Part shown: positions 9,105-17,615 of the stretch, piece after piece
Layout of the letters: each line of letters starts with the position of its first letter
How positions within the stretch are numbered: the first letter of the stretch is position 1
Assembly: GCA_902363825.1 (NCBI GenBank)
Contig: CABJBK010000011.1
Span: forward strand, 39,409 to 103,408
DNA length: 64,000 bases
Reading direction: 5' to 3'
Source of the DNA: Lachnospiraceae bacterium
GTDB lineage: Bacteria > Bacillota > Clostridia > Lachnospirales > Lachnospiraceae
Notes under the pieces: generated by a model
What the model was told of the DNA's origin: nothing
Database searches by the model: none
The model's input: the letters and a program-made list of their open reading frames with translations, nothing else
Position numbers and translations under genes: made by a program

Positions 9105-10178
9105 ATGAAACCTGCAACAAAAATGTTTTCCGAAACCGGTTCCTGGTACAAGGGAAATCTGCACTCTCACACGACCAATTCCGACGGACGCCTGACACCG
9201 GAGCAGTCCGCCGCGTATTACAGGGAACACGGCTATTCCTTTGTCTGCTTTTCCGAGCACGACTACTATACGGATCTCCGCACCAGGTTAGACCGCGATG
9301 ATTTCATCACGCTTCCGGGACTGGAAGCGAGTACCTACCTGATCTCATCCGAAAATCTTTCTGATCTCTTAGATCCTGAAACCAAAAAACGGGGCTACTG
9401 TGACATGACGTTTAAAGAACTCATGGAACTCCGCACCAAAAGAATCGGCGTCCGGGTCAAAAAAGCCCACCACATCCATGGCATTTTGGGAACCGGACAG
9501 ATGCAAAAAGACGCCGGAACCGATGTTTTTACCTCTGACCAGCTTTATCCGATCCGTATCTATTTTGATCACTGGGACGGGGAAACGGCCGCGCAGACCT
9601 TATCCGACAACTTAAAGAAAAAGGGCTGCTTTACTACCTACAACCATCCGATCTGGTCGCGTGTGGATATTGATGAGGTGAAAGACCTCCAGGGGATCTG
9701 GGCGATCGAATGCTACAATTATGACACGGTCAATGAATGCGCGGAAGGCGAAGACACCGTCTTCTTTGACACCATGCTCCGCCATGGAAATGAAATTTCC
9801 TGCTTTGCCTCCGACGACAACCACAACGGCGGCACTTTCGGCGACAGCTTTGGCGGCTTTGTAATGGTAAAATCCGAGAAACTGGATCATGAGAGTATTG
9901 TAAAAAATCTTTTAAACGGAAATTATTATTCGTCGAGCGGTGCCGTCATTACGCAATGGGGCATCCAAAACGGAGAAGTGTATGTAGACTGTGAAGACGC
10001 CGAGCGTGTCAATTTCATCTGCGGCGGCTGCATCGGAAGCAGCAGGACGGTCATGATGGAAAATCAGATCCCTCTGCGCCATGTATCCATCCCGCTGACC
10101 GGTCAGGAAGAATATGTGCGCATCGAAGTAAAAAACACGCTCGGTCAGACCGCCTGGACCAATCCGATCGTGTTTTAA
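9105..10178 (+). CDS. PHP-domain metallohydrolase (CehA/McbA-like)
   Basis: A 357-residue enzyme of the PHP superfamily, which hydrolyses phosphoesters or related bonds with a metal cluster. The first metal motif NLHSHTTNSDG is near the N terminus, followed by SEHDYYTD; further metal ligands appear as YNHPIW and ASDDNHNGG. ATG at 9105 was chosen over a longer in-frame start because GGAGG lies nine bases before it. It closes the ABC operon (14 bases after the ATPase), so it probably acts on the imported compound, for example by removing a phosphate. No signal peptide is seen, so it works in the cytoplasm. Confidence 0.82.
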   Translation: MKPATKMFSETGSWYKGNLHSHTTNSDGRLTPEQSAAYYREHGYSFVCFSEHDYYTDLRTRLDRDDFITLPGLEASTYLISSENLSDLLDPETKKRGYCDMTFKELMELRTKRIGVRVKKAHHIHGILGTGQMQKDAGTDVFTSDQLYPIRIYFDHWDGETAAQTLSDNLKKKGCFTTYNHPIWSRVDIDEVKDLQGIWAIECYNYDTVNECAEGEDTVFFDTMLRHGNEISCFASDDNHNGGTFGDSFGGFVMVKSEKLDHESIVKNLLNGNYYSSSGAVITQWGIQNGEVYVDCEDAERVNFICGGCIGSSRTVMMENQIPLRHVSIPLTGQEEYVRIEVKNTLGQTAWTNPIVF

Positions 10179-10185
10179 CCTGTTT

Positions 10186-10896
10186 TTAAGCCACACGCCT
10201 GCGCCTTTTCCTGACGCAAATAAACGCAGCCGCCACGATGACAACCACGCATCCGACCTGATTTGGGGAGATCACGGTATCCTTGTGTACATCCCGCAAA
10301 AAATCTGTCAGAAACTTTGCCACACTACAGAGGATGATCATCTGCGCGGCGCCGATCTTATTTTTGCATCGGAAAAACAAAAAAAACAGTTGCAGAAATA
10401 CGACCGTCTCGATCAGCTGCACCGGAATGGAATCCGCCTGAACGATCTGCCCATTCCGCAGGTATCTGACCGCAAACGGTCCCGTATAGGGGAGACCTCC
10501 ACAGCATCCGCCAAACAGACAGCCAAGCTTTGCTATGCTGTATATGAGCGGTAATGCCGTAATGCAGGTCTCCGTTATCTCTGTTCTTTTTTCCTTAAAG
10601 ATCACATTATTTAACCAAACCCCAAGAAGCATTCCTGCGGCTCCGCCAAGGCTGGTAAATCCTGCCTCGCGCGGAGTTTTTTGCTGCATCACCGACGCAA
10701 GAAAATTCCCGCACATCAGAATGGAGATCAGCTCCAGAAACAGGATATACATGATGTATTCCGTCTTTATCCCGCTGTGCTTTAAGCGGACCGCAATGTA
10801 AACCAGTCCGATCAGCACCGAACCGAAAAGACAGATCGCGTAGGGCGCAATGACCCAGCGGTCAAAGTACGATAAGTCGATTGTCATTTCCGCCAC
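10186..10896 (-). CDS. Prolipoprotein diacylglyceryl transferase (Lgt)-family membrane protein
   Basis: A 236-residue protein with about seven membrane helices. The segment KLGCLFGGCCGG and the later IPVQLIETV resemble the Lgt-family motifs (GCCYG-type loop and P.QLYE), but it is shorter than housekeeping Lgt and differs at conserved places. It may be a divergent paralog rather than the essential lipoprotein enzyme. It is directly joined to the upstream small membrane protein (one base) and converges with the PHP gene, leaving only seven bases between stops. Confidence 0.65.
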   Translation of the reverse strand: MAEMTIDLSYFDRWVIAPYAICLFGSVLIGLVYIAVRLKHSGIKTEYIMYILFLELISILMCGNFLASVMQQKTPREAGFTSLGGAAGMLLGVWLNNVIFKEKRTEITETCITALPLIYSIAKLGCLFGGCCGGLPYTGPFAVRYLRNGQIVQADSIPVQLIETVVFLQLFFLFFRCKNKIGAAQMIILCSVAKFLTDFLRDVHKDTVISPNQVGCVVVIVAAAFICVRKRRRRVA

Positions 10897-11370
10897 CTAA
10901 TGTAAGATGCATCCCAAAAGATATCCGATCTCTCCGCAGCCCCGTATTCCATAAATACAGCTGTTTATCATCACGCCACACGCTATGACTGCCACAATGA
11001 CCCCTACTACGATCAGGATGATCTGCACAATATAGATCCACATGATCACTTTTCCAAACGTACTGTCCGGATAATTCACGCGCACCACGATCATAAGCGC
11101 CATCGCCACCACAAAGCAGATAAAACGTATCCCTTCTAACAGCACCACGACACCGTTGATCCATGCTCCCTGGCTGTTGACCAGATCAACAAACGGTTGA
11201 AATATGCGGATATCTGCGATCATTACATACATGATCGAAAACAGCATCGACAGCACCGTTGGTCCGTAACACAAAACGAGGCTTAAAATACACAGCTCGT
11301 TTGCCTTCTTTTTATCCTGCGGTGTCATTATTTTTTTACTTTGATTCGGCATTCCATTATATGGTTCCAT
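10897..11370 (-). CDS. Small membrane protein of unknown function
   Basis: A 157-residue protein with a polar N-terminal tail followed by three or four hydrophobic segments, including LVLCYGPTVLSMLFSIMYV and IYIVQIILIVVGVIVAVIA. I do not recognise a family. It sits behind its own promoter at 11415-11443 and is followed without a gap by the Lgt-family gene, so the two are one transcription unit and may work together in the membrane. Confidence 0.7.
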   Translation of the reverse strand: MEPYNGMPNQSKKIMTPQDKKKANELCILSLVLCYGPTVLSMLFSIMYVMIADIRIFQPFVDLVNSQGAWINGVVVLLEGIRFICFVVAMALMIVVRVNYPDSTFGKVIMWIYIVQIILIVVGVIVAVIACGVMINSCIYGIRGCGEIGYLLGCILH

Positions 11371-11414
11371 AACAACTCCTCTCTCCCCTGATTCTTACAA
11401 ATTTTTCTATTCTT

Positions 11415-11443
11415 ATTATAAAGAAACCTTACTTCCGCGTCTA
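11415..11443 (-). promoter_or_regulatory. Promoter of the small membrane protein/Lgt-like pair
   Basis: On the minus strand TAGACG and a perfect TATAAT are separated by 17 bases, about 45 bases before the start codon at 11370. The strong -10 box and correct spacing support a housekeeping promoter. Confidence 0.6.
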
Positions 11444-11523
11444 CCCCCATTCTGCACGCGCGCATTTTGTTCTGATTAATTGTCTTCAAATGGCGTTCCT
11501 GCCATTTTCCTCGTTGCTAGTAC

Positions 11524-11576
11524 AAAAAAAAGGATATCTGCGTGTCCTTTGCGGATCATGCAGATATCCTAAAAAA
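11524..11576 (-). terminator. Intrinsic terminator of the rpsF-ssb-rpsR operon
   Basis: An 11-bp perfect inverted repeat (AGGATATCTGC and its complement at 11531-11541 and 11560-11570) is followed on the minus strand by seven T. It lies just after rpsR. The other side also carries a run of A, so it could act weakly on the opposite strand too. Confidence 0.9.
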
Positions 11577-11589
11577 TTCAAGCTCTGAA

Positions 11590-11853
11590 TTAATCTGTTA
11601 CATACGGCATTAAAGCGATATGACGTGCTCTCTTGATTGCTACAGTAAGAGCTCTCTGATGCTTTGCACAATTTCCTGTGATTCTTCTCGGAAGGATCTT
11701 TCCTCTCTCAGAGATGTATCTCTTTAACTTATTCACATCTTTGTAATCGATTGTGTTGTCTTTTCCACAGAATACGCAGACTTTCTTTCTTCTGTGCATT
11801 CCGCCTCTTCTTCTCATTGGCGCATCGCCTCTGTCTGATTTATTAAAAGCCAT
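11590..11853 (-). CDS. rpsR: 30S ribosomal protein S18
   Basis: An 87-residue protein with the S18 core ([17 protein letters not shown]) and the final segment of basic residues that contacts 16S rRNA beside S6. An N-terminal CVFCGK motif with a second Cys near ITGNCAKH is typical of zinc-type S18 forms. It is the third gene of the classic rpsF-ssb-rpsR operon, 22 bases after ssb, and is followed by a strong terminator. Confidence 0.97.
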   Translation of the reverse strand: MAFNKSDRGDAPMRRRGGMHRRKKVCVFCGKDNTIDYKDVNKLKRYISERGKILPRRITGNCAKHQRALTVAIKRARHIALMPYVTD

Positions 11854-11875
11854 GACTATTACCTCCTAATTAGAT

Positions 11876-12319
11876 TTAGTTAAATGGTAACTCTTCATCT
11901 ATTCCATCCGGAATATTCATGAAGCCATCTCCAGCCGCCGCGCTCGGTGACGGACGGTTATCTGCAGGTGCGTATCCGGCATTTTCATTGCTTGCCGCCT
12001 TGCTTTCTGCAAATTCCTGTTCTTCTACGACTACATCTGTCGTATAGACTTTCTGTCCCTCACGGTTCGTATAAGAGCCGGTCTGGATTCTTCCCGTAAT
12101 AAGGACTTTCGTTCCCTTACGGAAATATTTTTCTGCAAATTCTCCCTGACGTCCAAATGCCACACAGCCGATAAAATCTGCTGTCTGACCGTCTCCGTCA
12201 CGTCGGAATCTTCTATCTACTGCGATTGTATATCGCGCAATTGCTGTTGCCTGTTCACCCTGGGAATAACGTACCTCAGGATCTCTGGTCAAACGTCCCA
12301 TCAGTATTACTTTATTCAT
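11876..12319 (-). CDS. ssb: Single-stranded DNA-binding protein
   Basis: A 147-residue SSB. It has the N-terminal OB fold (MNKVILMGRLTRDPEVRY, SVDRRFRR-like core, VLITGRIQTGSY), a low-complexity linker, and the acidic C-terminal tip DEELPFN that docks partner proteins. Here the tip ends in an extra asparagine instead of the usual phenylalanine. Located between rpsF and rpsR, it coats single strands in replication and repair. Confidence 0.97.
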   Translation of the reverse strand: MNKVILMGRLTRDPEVRYSQGEQATAIARYTIAVDRRFRRDGDGQTADFIGCVAFGRQGEFAEKYFRKGTKVLITGRIQTGSYTNREGQKVYTTDVVVEEQEFAESKAASNENAGYAPADNRPSPSAAAGDGFMNIPDGIDEELPFN

Positions 12320-12340
12320 ACCGCGATCTCCTTCTTTTGC

Positions 12341-12631
12341 TTATGCCTCTTCCTGTCTAACGCATAAGAAACGAAGAACGTTGTCCATGATACGGACATT
12401 CTGTTCAATCTCTGCCGGAACACCTGGTTCTGCATCGAAAGCGATGAAGTAGTAGAATGCTTCACTCATTTTCTGAATGTCATAAGCAAGTTTCTTCTTG
12501 CCCCATTCATCTACATTTGTGATCGTACCACCACAACGGGTAATGTACTCTTTTGCCTTCTCAACCGTAGCTGTTCTGGCGTCATCTTCGATCTTTGCAT
12601 TAACAACAAGTGCTAACTCGTATTTGTTCAT
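12341..12631 (-). CDS. rpsF: 30S ribosomal protein S6
   Basis: A 96-residue protein with the S6 beginning MNKYELALVVNAK and the conserved end of its fold (NVRIMDNVLRFLCVR). ATG at 12631 is preceded by AGGAGG at ideal distance; a longer in-frame start upstream lacks a ribosome site and runs into the leader. S6 pairs with S18 on the 30S platform. First gene of the operon. Confidence 0.97.
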   Translation of the reverse strand: MNKYELALVVNAKIEDDARTATVEKAKEYITRCGGTITNVDEWGKKKLAYDIQKMSEAFYYFIAFDAEPGVPAEIEQNVRIMDNVLRFLCVRQEEA

Positions 12632-12704
12632 GCTGTTACCTCCTTTTGGTCTCTGGCCCCTCAACCTGTGGGGAGCAAGGAATTTATTAGTATCACGAGG
12701 TTAT

Positions 12705-12733
12705 ATGATAACATACCAGCCTGCTGCTTTCAA
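12705..12733 (-). promoter_or_regulatory. rpsF: Promoter and short leader of rpsF-ssb-rpsR
   Basis: On the minus strand TTGAAA, 17 bases, then TATCAT with an extended TGT in front. Transcription would start near 12698, leaving about 65 bases of leader. In that leader CCCC and GGGG can pair around a nine-base loop (12657-12673). Many bacteria have an S6:S18-binding leader hairpin here; I cannot confirm that this one is it. Confidence 0.7.
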
Positions 12734-12772
12734 GCATTTTCTCTGTTTTTTTATACTTTTTATCGTTTTTTC

Positions 12773-12976
12773 TTATTTTTCTTCTCCGGCATGCCGCAGT
12801 TCCCTGGTATTCTTCTCCACAAGCTTGCGCGGCACCATGATCTGATGTCCGCAGCCCATGCATTTCAGCCTGAAATCCGCTCCGACACGCAAAATCTCCC
12901 ATTCGCTGCTGCCGCAGGGATGCTGCTTCTTCAAACGCACAATATCTCCAACTTCATAAATCCGTCGTTCTTCCAT
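12773..12976 (-). CDS. DUF951-family small protein
   Basis: A 67-residue protein matching the DUF951 pattern: YEVGDIVRLKKQHPCG near the N terminus and LKCMGCGHQIMVPR in the second half, with a CxxC pair that could bind a metal. These proteins are widespread in Firmicutes next to chromosome or ribosome genes and have no defined role. It follows the sirtuin gene by five bases and is probably in the same transcript. Confidence 0.85.
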   Translation of the reverse strand: MEERRIYEVGDIVRLKKQHPCGSSEWEILRVGADFRLKCMGCGHQIMVPRKLVEKNTRELRHAGEEK

Positions 12977-12981
12977 ATTTC

Positions 12982-13704
12982 CTACACCTCTATCTTTGAA
13001 AAGATCTCGCCGATACTACCCTGCACCAGAAGATCCGCTCTCGCATCCATCGGTGTCGCAGACTTATTGACCAGCACCAGCTTATTTCCGCGGTAATAAT
13101 CAATAAGCCCTGCCGCCGGGTATACCGCAAGTGATGTGCCGCCGATGATGAGCACATCCGCTTCACTGATGTAGCGCACCGCGTCCTCAAGCGTCTTCTG
13201 GTCAAGCCCCTCTTCGTACAAAACGACATCCGGCTTGATCTGTCCGCCGCAGGCGTCACAGGTCGGGATCCCGGTGGAGTTTAAAATATATCGGGCATCA
13301 AAAAGCTTTCCGCAATGTCTGCAATAATTGCGGTGTACACTTCCGTGCAGTTCGAGCACCACTTTACTTCCTGCCGCCTGATGCAGTCCATCGATATTCT
13401 GCGTTACGATCGCCTTTAATTTTCCAGCCTGTTCAAGTTCCGCCAGTTTCTTATGCGCCGCGTTCGGTTTTGCGGTAAGGCAGAGCATTTTATCCCGGTA
13501 AAAACGGTAAAACTCCTCTGTTTTACTCATGTAAAAACTGTGGCTTAAGATCGTCTCAGGCGGATAGTCATATTTCTGATGATACAGCCCGTCCACACTG
13601 CGGAAATCCGGTATCCCACTCTCGGTTGACACGCCTGCTCCCCCAAAGAAAACAATATTATCACTGTCTGTTATGATCTTTTGTAACTGTTCGATTTCTC
13701 CCAT
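12982..13704 (-). CDS. NAD-dependent protein deacylase (sirtuin)
   Basis: A 240-residue Sir2-family enzyme that removes acyl groups from lysines using NAD+. Motifs: GAGVSTESGIPDFR (NAD site), QNIDGLH (catalytic), HGS, and the zinc cysteines CRHCG and CDACGG. GTSLAVYPAAGL and VNKS complete the Rossmann part. ATG at 13704 was chosen since AAAGGAG precedes it; the longer frame upstream has no ribosome site. Located in the cytoplasm, transcribed with DUF951. Confidence 0.93.
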   Translation of the reverse strand: MGEIEQLQKIITDSDNIVFFGGAGVSTESGIPDFRSVDGLYHQKYDYPPETILSHSFYMSKTEEFYRFYRDKMLCLTAKPNAAHKKLAELEQAGKLKAIVTQNIDGLHQAAGSKVVLELHGSVHRNYCRHCGKLFDARYILNSTGIPTCDACGGQIKPDVVLYEEGLDQKTLEDAVRYISEADVLIIGGTSLAVYPAAGLIDYYRGNKLVLVNKSATPMDARADLLVQGSIGEIFSKIEV

Positions 13705-13894
13705 AGAATCGCTCCTTTCACTCTTAAAACAATCATAGCATATTTTTCGCCCGGCTGATCTTTTATTTTCATATAACATACATTCTCCTAAAATTTCATT
13801 TTAGGGCGGAAACTCAAGAACAATACATAGATAGCACCGCGTTTATTTTTGTGCTAGAATGAAAATACGTGTCAAACGGAATGTGGAGGTAACA

Positions 13895-14533
13895 ATGGCT
13901 GGAAAAGTTATTAAAAACGGTCTTCGATGGCTGGTCATATGTATTATAGTCTTTTTAATATCAATCTTTTTACATGAATGTGGTCATGGACTTGCCAATC
14001 ATCTGCGCGGTATTTCATGCAGTACTGGATTTAACCGGGTAGGAGATATTTATAAATACCCAAAAGATGTGGATTTTCGCGCAGCGTACCGCAATGCATC
14101 CGAGAGTCTTTTGGACTTTGGAGTGCCGATAACACTTTTACTTGCATCAGCAGGAACATTCTGTGCATGCAGATTGCATGGATGGAGTCAAAAAATCAGT
14201 TGGCCGATTGCAGTTACAAACAGCATGCTGCGTCTGATTCCATGCATATATGTGCTTTTTGTTCCATTATTTACAGGGAACGTATGGAAAGAAGACGAAT
14301 ATGAAACCGGGCAGTATCTGGCACAGCTGGTCGGATGCTCTGCATTGACCTATTTGCCAGCGTTTGTTTCTGTTCTGATTTCCATAGTCTGTCTGTTTTT
14401 CCTTTTGCATAAGGGAAAGCAAAAAATGTCCCGTTGGATGATTGCAGGATATGCTCTGGTCACACTGCCTGGCTATGATCTCTCACTCTATATCGCCAAC
14501 TGGTTGGATGATTTCATCCGGATCAACTGGTAA
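13895..14533 (+). CDS. Membrane protein with HExxH motif, function unknown
   Basis: A 212-residue protein with about five hydrophobic segments. The first helix ends in FLHECGHGLANH, an HExxH motif as in site-2-type (M50) metalloproteases, but I see no second metal-ligand motif of that family. The start at 13895 follows GGAGGT at good distance. A farther ATG at 13859 is rejected because it overlaps an extended -10 box (TGCTAGAAT, 13852-13860) that is likely its promoter. Codon use and base composition look more AT-rich than neighbours, and the gene is a single plus-strand insert among minus-strand genes, so transfer is possible. Confidence 0.75.
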   Translation: MAGKVIKNGLRWLVICIIVFLISIFLHECGHGLANHLRGISCSTGFNRVGDIYKYPKDVDFRAAYRNASESLLDFGVPITLLLASAGTFCACRLHGWSQKISWPIAVTNSMLRLIPCIYVLFVPLFTGNVWKEDEYETGQYLAQLVGCSALTYLPAFVSVLISIVCLFFLLHKGKQKMSRWMIAGYALVTLPGYDLSLYIANWLDDFIRINW

Positions 14534-14539
14534 TGAGCA

Positions 14540-15499
14540 TTATTTCGCACAGGTTGTCTTTTCCTTTTTCCCCGTATAATCAAAGCGTCCGTCATTCTTT
14601 TCTTCCAATGCTTTTATCATATGGTAGGTGTACTCGTTATACGGCGTCGGTATCCCCAGTTCTTTTCCCATTTTTATCAATGCGCCTGAAAACATGTCGA
14701 TTTCCGTATGCCGCCCCGCATCAATATCCTGAAGTGTCGAGTAGCGTGCCGATGGCGGAACCGCGCTTCCGTGTACGGATGACCCGGCTGCCTTATTCAT
14801 ATCAATTCCCTTTGCCGCCGCAACCGCTTCTAACTCCTGTCTTAAGCCGTCACTGATTGCCTTCATATGTACGCTGTCCTGATAACAGCCTACGCCCGCG
14901 CCTAAGATCGCCTGTGGCAGATTGTTGCAGACATTGAGCCGGAATTTGCTCCATATCTCTTCCCTTATGTGCTCCGTGTGACGGAAATGAATCCCGGTAT
15001 CCGCAAAAAGCTCTTCCACCGCACGCACGCGGTCACTGTCATAGGGCGCACTTAGTTCGCCGAAAACGATCCCTATCGTAGTATCCGGGTCAAAGCAGTA
15101 ACCCTCACCCTCTTTGTGGGACGCCACTTTGATCAGCGAATACAGCATATGGGAGCTGCCTGCCTTTTCCGCGATCAGTTCCTCGCTGTCCACGCCGTTC
15201 ATAAGACTCATGATGACCGTATTCTCCCCTGTGACTTCCCGTATGCTCTCCAATGCCCCCGGCAGCGCTCCGTATTTTAACGCGACAACAAGCAGATCCA
15301 CGCCATGCGCTTCCTTTGGTGTCCAAACTTGCGGACGATAAGTAACACCATTGATCCTGCATCCGTTCTGTTTCAGGCGTCCGGCACGCACTCCTTCCGC
15401 GACAACACCTAACTTTAGATCGCTTTTCCCGGAAAGTCCCCAGATCACATAGGAACCAACCGCACCGGCTCCCAAAACCGCAACTGATCTTATCTTCAT
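14540..15499 (-). CDS. 2-dehydropantoate 2-reductase-like (ApbA/PanE family) oxidoreductase
   Basis: A 319-residue NADPH-dependent reductase. The Rossmann start is VAVLGAGAVGSYV. VALKYGALPGAL and MSLMNGVDSEE (the lysine-bearing and Asn-Gly segments), then FRLNVCNNLPQAIL, follow the ketopantoate reductase pattern. PanE makes pantoate for coenzyme A; several paralogs act on other 2-keto acids, so the substrate is not certain. ATG at 15499 has AGGAGG in front. No pan genes are nearby. Confidence 0.85.
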   Translation of the reverse strand: MKIRSVAVLGAGAVGSYVIWGLSGKSDLKLGVVAEGVRAGRLKQNGCRINGVTYRPQVWTPKEAHGVDLLVVALKYGALPGALESIREVTGENTVIMSLMNGVDSEELIAEKAGSSHMLYSLIKVASHKEGEGYCFDPDTTIGIVFGELSAPYDSDRVRAVEELFADTGIHFRHTEHIREEIWSKFRLNVCNNLPQAILGAGVGCYQDSVHMKAISDGLRQELEAVAAAKGIDMNKAAGSSVHGSAVPPSARYSTLQDIDAGRHTEIDMFSGALIKMGKELGIPTPYNEYTYHMIKALEEKNDGRFDYTGKKEKTTCAK

Positions 15500-15600
15500 T
15501 TGTTTTCCTCCTGCTGTGTTTTTATTCAATTTCTTTTCCCGTCACCATTACAAAAAAAACACCGCCGCAGACTCCAATGGTTCTGTAACGATGCTTTTAG

Positions 15601-15674
15601 TTGCGGGGACAGGATTTGAACCTGTGACCTTCGGGTTATGAGCCCGACGAGCTTCCAGACTGCTCCACCCCGCG
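15601..15674 (-). tRNA. Initiator tRNA-fMet (CAT)
   Basis: The cloverleaf reads on the minus strand with anticodon CAT. Two initiator signs are present: a C1 x A72 mismatch at the end of the acceptor stem and three successive G-C pairs in the anticodon stem (GGG/CCC). The CCA end is not encoded. Confidence 0.96.
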
Positions 15675-15775
15675 TCAACATTGCTTATTATAGTCCTTAT
15701 GAAAGAGAATGTCAAATTTCTTTCGCTTTCTATATAGGATATGCAGTAAAAAACCGCTTTATGACAACTTTTTTT

Positions 15776-16300
15776 CTAAAATTTTCCCGCAAGCCACACG
15801 GATGCCGCGATGCCGACTCCTGTTGCGAGCAGTGCTCCCGCAAGCGTATACCGGGTCTTCTTTATTTTTGCTGTCATAAAATATAATGACATCGTATAAA
15901 AAACATTTTCCGTTGCGCTCATCATTAAAGATGCCGCCCTGCCCAGATAAGAATCCGCTCCATACTCCTTGTAAATGTCGATCGTGAGTCCGTTTGCCGC
16001 CGAGGAGGAAAACATTTTTACCAGTGCAAGCGGCAGTAACTCGGACGGGAAATGGATCAGGTCTGTAAAAACAGAAAGCTGCTCTGCCAGAAAGTCCAAA
16101 AAACCGGATGCGCGCAGGATACCGACCGCAACCATGAGCCCGATCAGTGTCGGCAGGATACCGATCACCGTCTTAAATCCCTCCGCCGCCCCCTTGATGA
16201 ACTGGTCATAAATGTTCTGATGATTCAAAAGCCCCATTCCCACGATATAAAAAGTAAGCAGTGGGATGATCGCGTCCGACAAAAAAAGCAGCAGCTTCAT
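15776..16300 (-). CDS. spmB: SpmB-like membrane protein (nucleoside-recognition family)
   Basis: A 174-residue membrane protein matching spore maturation protein B: IIPLLTFYIVGMGL at the start, then GFKTVIGILPTLIGLMVAVG and a conserved SATENVFYTMSLYF near the end. SpmA and SpmB together are needed for spore core dehydration in Bacillus and Clostridium. No spmA is next to it here, so the partner gene must be elsewhere or absent. The start has AGGAGT upstream. Confidence 0.88.
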   Translation of the reverse strand: MKLLLFLSDAIIPLLTFYIVGMGLLNHQNIYDQFIKGAAEGFKTVIGILPTLIGLMVAVGILRASGFLDFLAEQLSVFTDLIHFPSELLPLALVKMFSSSAANGLTIDIYKEYGADSYLGRAASLMMSATENVFYTMSLYFMTAKIKKTRYTLAGALLATGVGIAASVWLAGKF

Positions 16301-16405
16301 AGAAATTCACTCCTGATCCCTGTCATTTGTTACATTCTATTCCACTGCCGCCGCTTCTTATGCATGACTTATGCCGAAATCCTCCACTGACATGCGTGCA
16401 GCCAT

Positions 16406-17176
16406 CTATTCGTTTATGATCGCGCGGATTTCTTCTCCGAGGTGTCCGTTATCCGCGACAATGTTATTGATCGTGCTGGTTAGCCGGATCGGATTTCCCT
16501 CGTAATCGGTCACATCCCCGCCCGCTTCTCTGATGAGGAGCAGCCCTGCCGCATAATCCCATATTTTTAAATTCCGCTCAAAATACGCCTCTGTGCTGCC
16601 TTCTGCCACATGCGCGAGGTCAAACGCCGCCGAACCGCTTCTTCTGATATCATCACACTGTAAAAAGATCTTTTGAAACACGGCAAAATTGTCTGCGCCA
16701 TATTCATGATAATACGGACTGGTTCCGACAGCGATCAGGCTGTGGGAAAGCTCCTTCACGGGGCTTACATGGATCGGCACGCCGTTCTTATACGCGCCTT
16801 TTCCCGCCTCAGCACAGTAAAGCTCCTCCGTGTACGGATGATAGATGATCCCGAGTACGATCTCACCTTCGCTTGCAAGCGCCACCGACACCACGCTCTG
16901 GCGGTAGTGATGGATCAGATTGGTCGTTCCGTCAACCGGATCTACGATCCACATCCTGCCTGATACCTGCTCGCCCGCATAGCTCTCTTCCCCGAGAAAT
17001 CCGATATCCGGATACATTTTTTTTAATTCCTCCGCCAGAAATTTCTGCACACCGTCATCGACCTGTGTCGCGTAATCCGCCAGTCCCTTGACACGGATAT
17101 TTCCCACCGCCTCCCTGTCCCGGAAAAACGGTTTTGTCCGCTTTACGACTTCTATAATCTTTTCTGTTTCAACCAT
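16406..17176 (-). CDS. suhB: Inositol monophosphatase family protein
   Basis: A 256-residue Mg-dependent phosphatase. The metal and phosphate motifs are GEESYAG, DPVDGTTNLIHH and WDYAAGLLLIREAGG, all in order. It hydrolyses inositol-1-phosphate or related sugar phosphates; in several bacteria the family also affects rRNA transcription (SuhB). Start ATG follows GAAGGAAAGGG. The downstream locus is decayed, so it stands alone. Confidence 0.9.
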   Translation of the reverse strand: MVETEKIIEVVKRTKPFFRDREAVGNIRVKGLADYATQVDDGVQKFLAEELKKMYPDIGFLGEESYAGEQVSGRMWIVDPVDGTTNLIHHYRQSVVSVALASEGEIVLGIIYHPYTEELYCAEAGKGAYKNGVPIHVSPVKELSHSLIAVGTSPYYHEYGADNFAVFQKIFLQCDDIRRSGSAAFDLAHVAEGSTEAYFERNLKIWDYAAGLLLIREAGGDVTDYEGNPIRLTSTINNIVADNGHLGEEIRAIINE

Positions 17177-17248
17177 ATCCCTTTCCTTCTCACTTTTCTT
17201 TTTTACGACAGAGACGCGATGCGTTCCGCTTAAGATCCGCAGTCATCT

Positions 17249-17615
17249 CTACAGATAGCGCACCGACATGCTCCCATCCGGCGCGACCGCAAAAGCCACC
17301 CCCGCATGCGGCATGAGCCCGTCTGTGTACGGCGGCACATCCGGGACATCGGTAAAATACGTTTTTGTCCCGTACGCATGAAGCATCGAAAGGACTCCCG
17401 GTGCCGCACTCTCATAGCGTCTGTCGCTGGATGCACTGATTATAGCATACTTCGGCGCAACTGCGCCAAGAAGTTCCTCATCCAGTGCGTTTGCCTGCCC
17501 GTGATGCCCCACCTTGAACGTCTCTGCACGGAGCGCTTCCCTGCGCATCTGATATCCCGTAACCTGCGTATCGCCCGGCGCATCCCAAAACGGAAGCGCT
17601 TTCTCGCCAGGATAT
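17249..17615 (-). pseudogene. Remnant of a ComEC-type metallo-beta-lactamase domain protein
   Basis: Only the last ~120 residues remain: FWDAPGDTQVTG, TFKVGHHGQANALDEE, YAIISASSDRRYESAAPGVL and a normal stop. The KVGHHG...ISA..DRRY pattern is that of ComEC/Rec2-associated and secreted MBL hydrolases. The N-terminal half with the HxHxDH site is missing. Its 5' border is fused out of frame to the permease remnant near 17605, so the reading frame has no start of its own. Confidence 0.75.

Noticed and set aside
13786..13804. Palindrome CCTAAAAT-TTC-ATTTTAGG upstream of the sirtuin
   Set aside because: No T run follows on either strand and it stands between two promoters; it could be an operator but nothing supports that beyond symmetry.
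13859..13894. Earlier ATG (12 extra codons) for the HECGH membrane protein
   Set aside because: It overlaps a strong extended -10 box and has no ribosome site, while ATG 13895 has GGAGGT at ideal distance.
17440..17600. C-terminal half of the long open frame after the permease remnant
   Set aside because: It is MBL sequence read in the wrong frame, rich in arginine, and not a real protein end.
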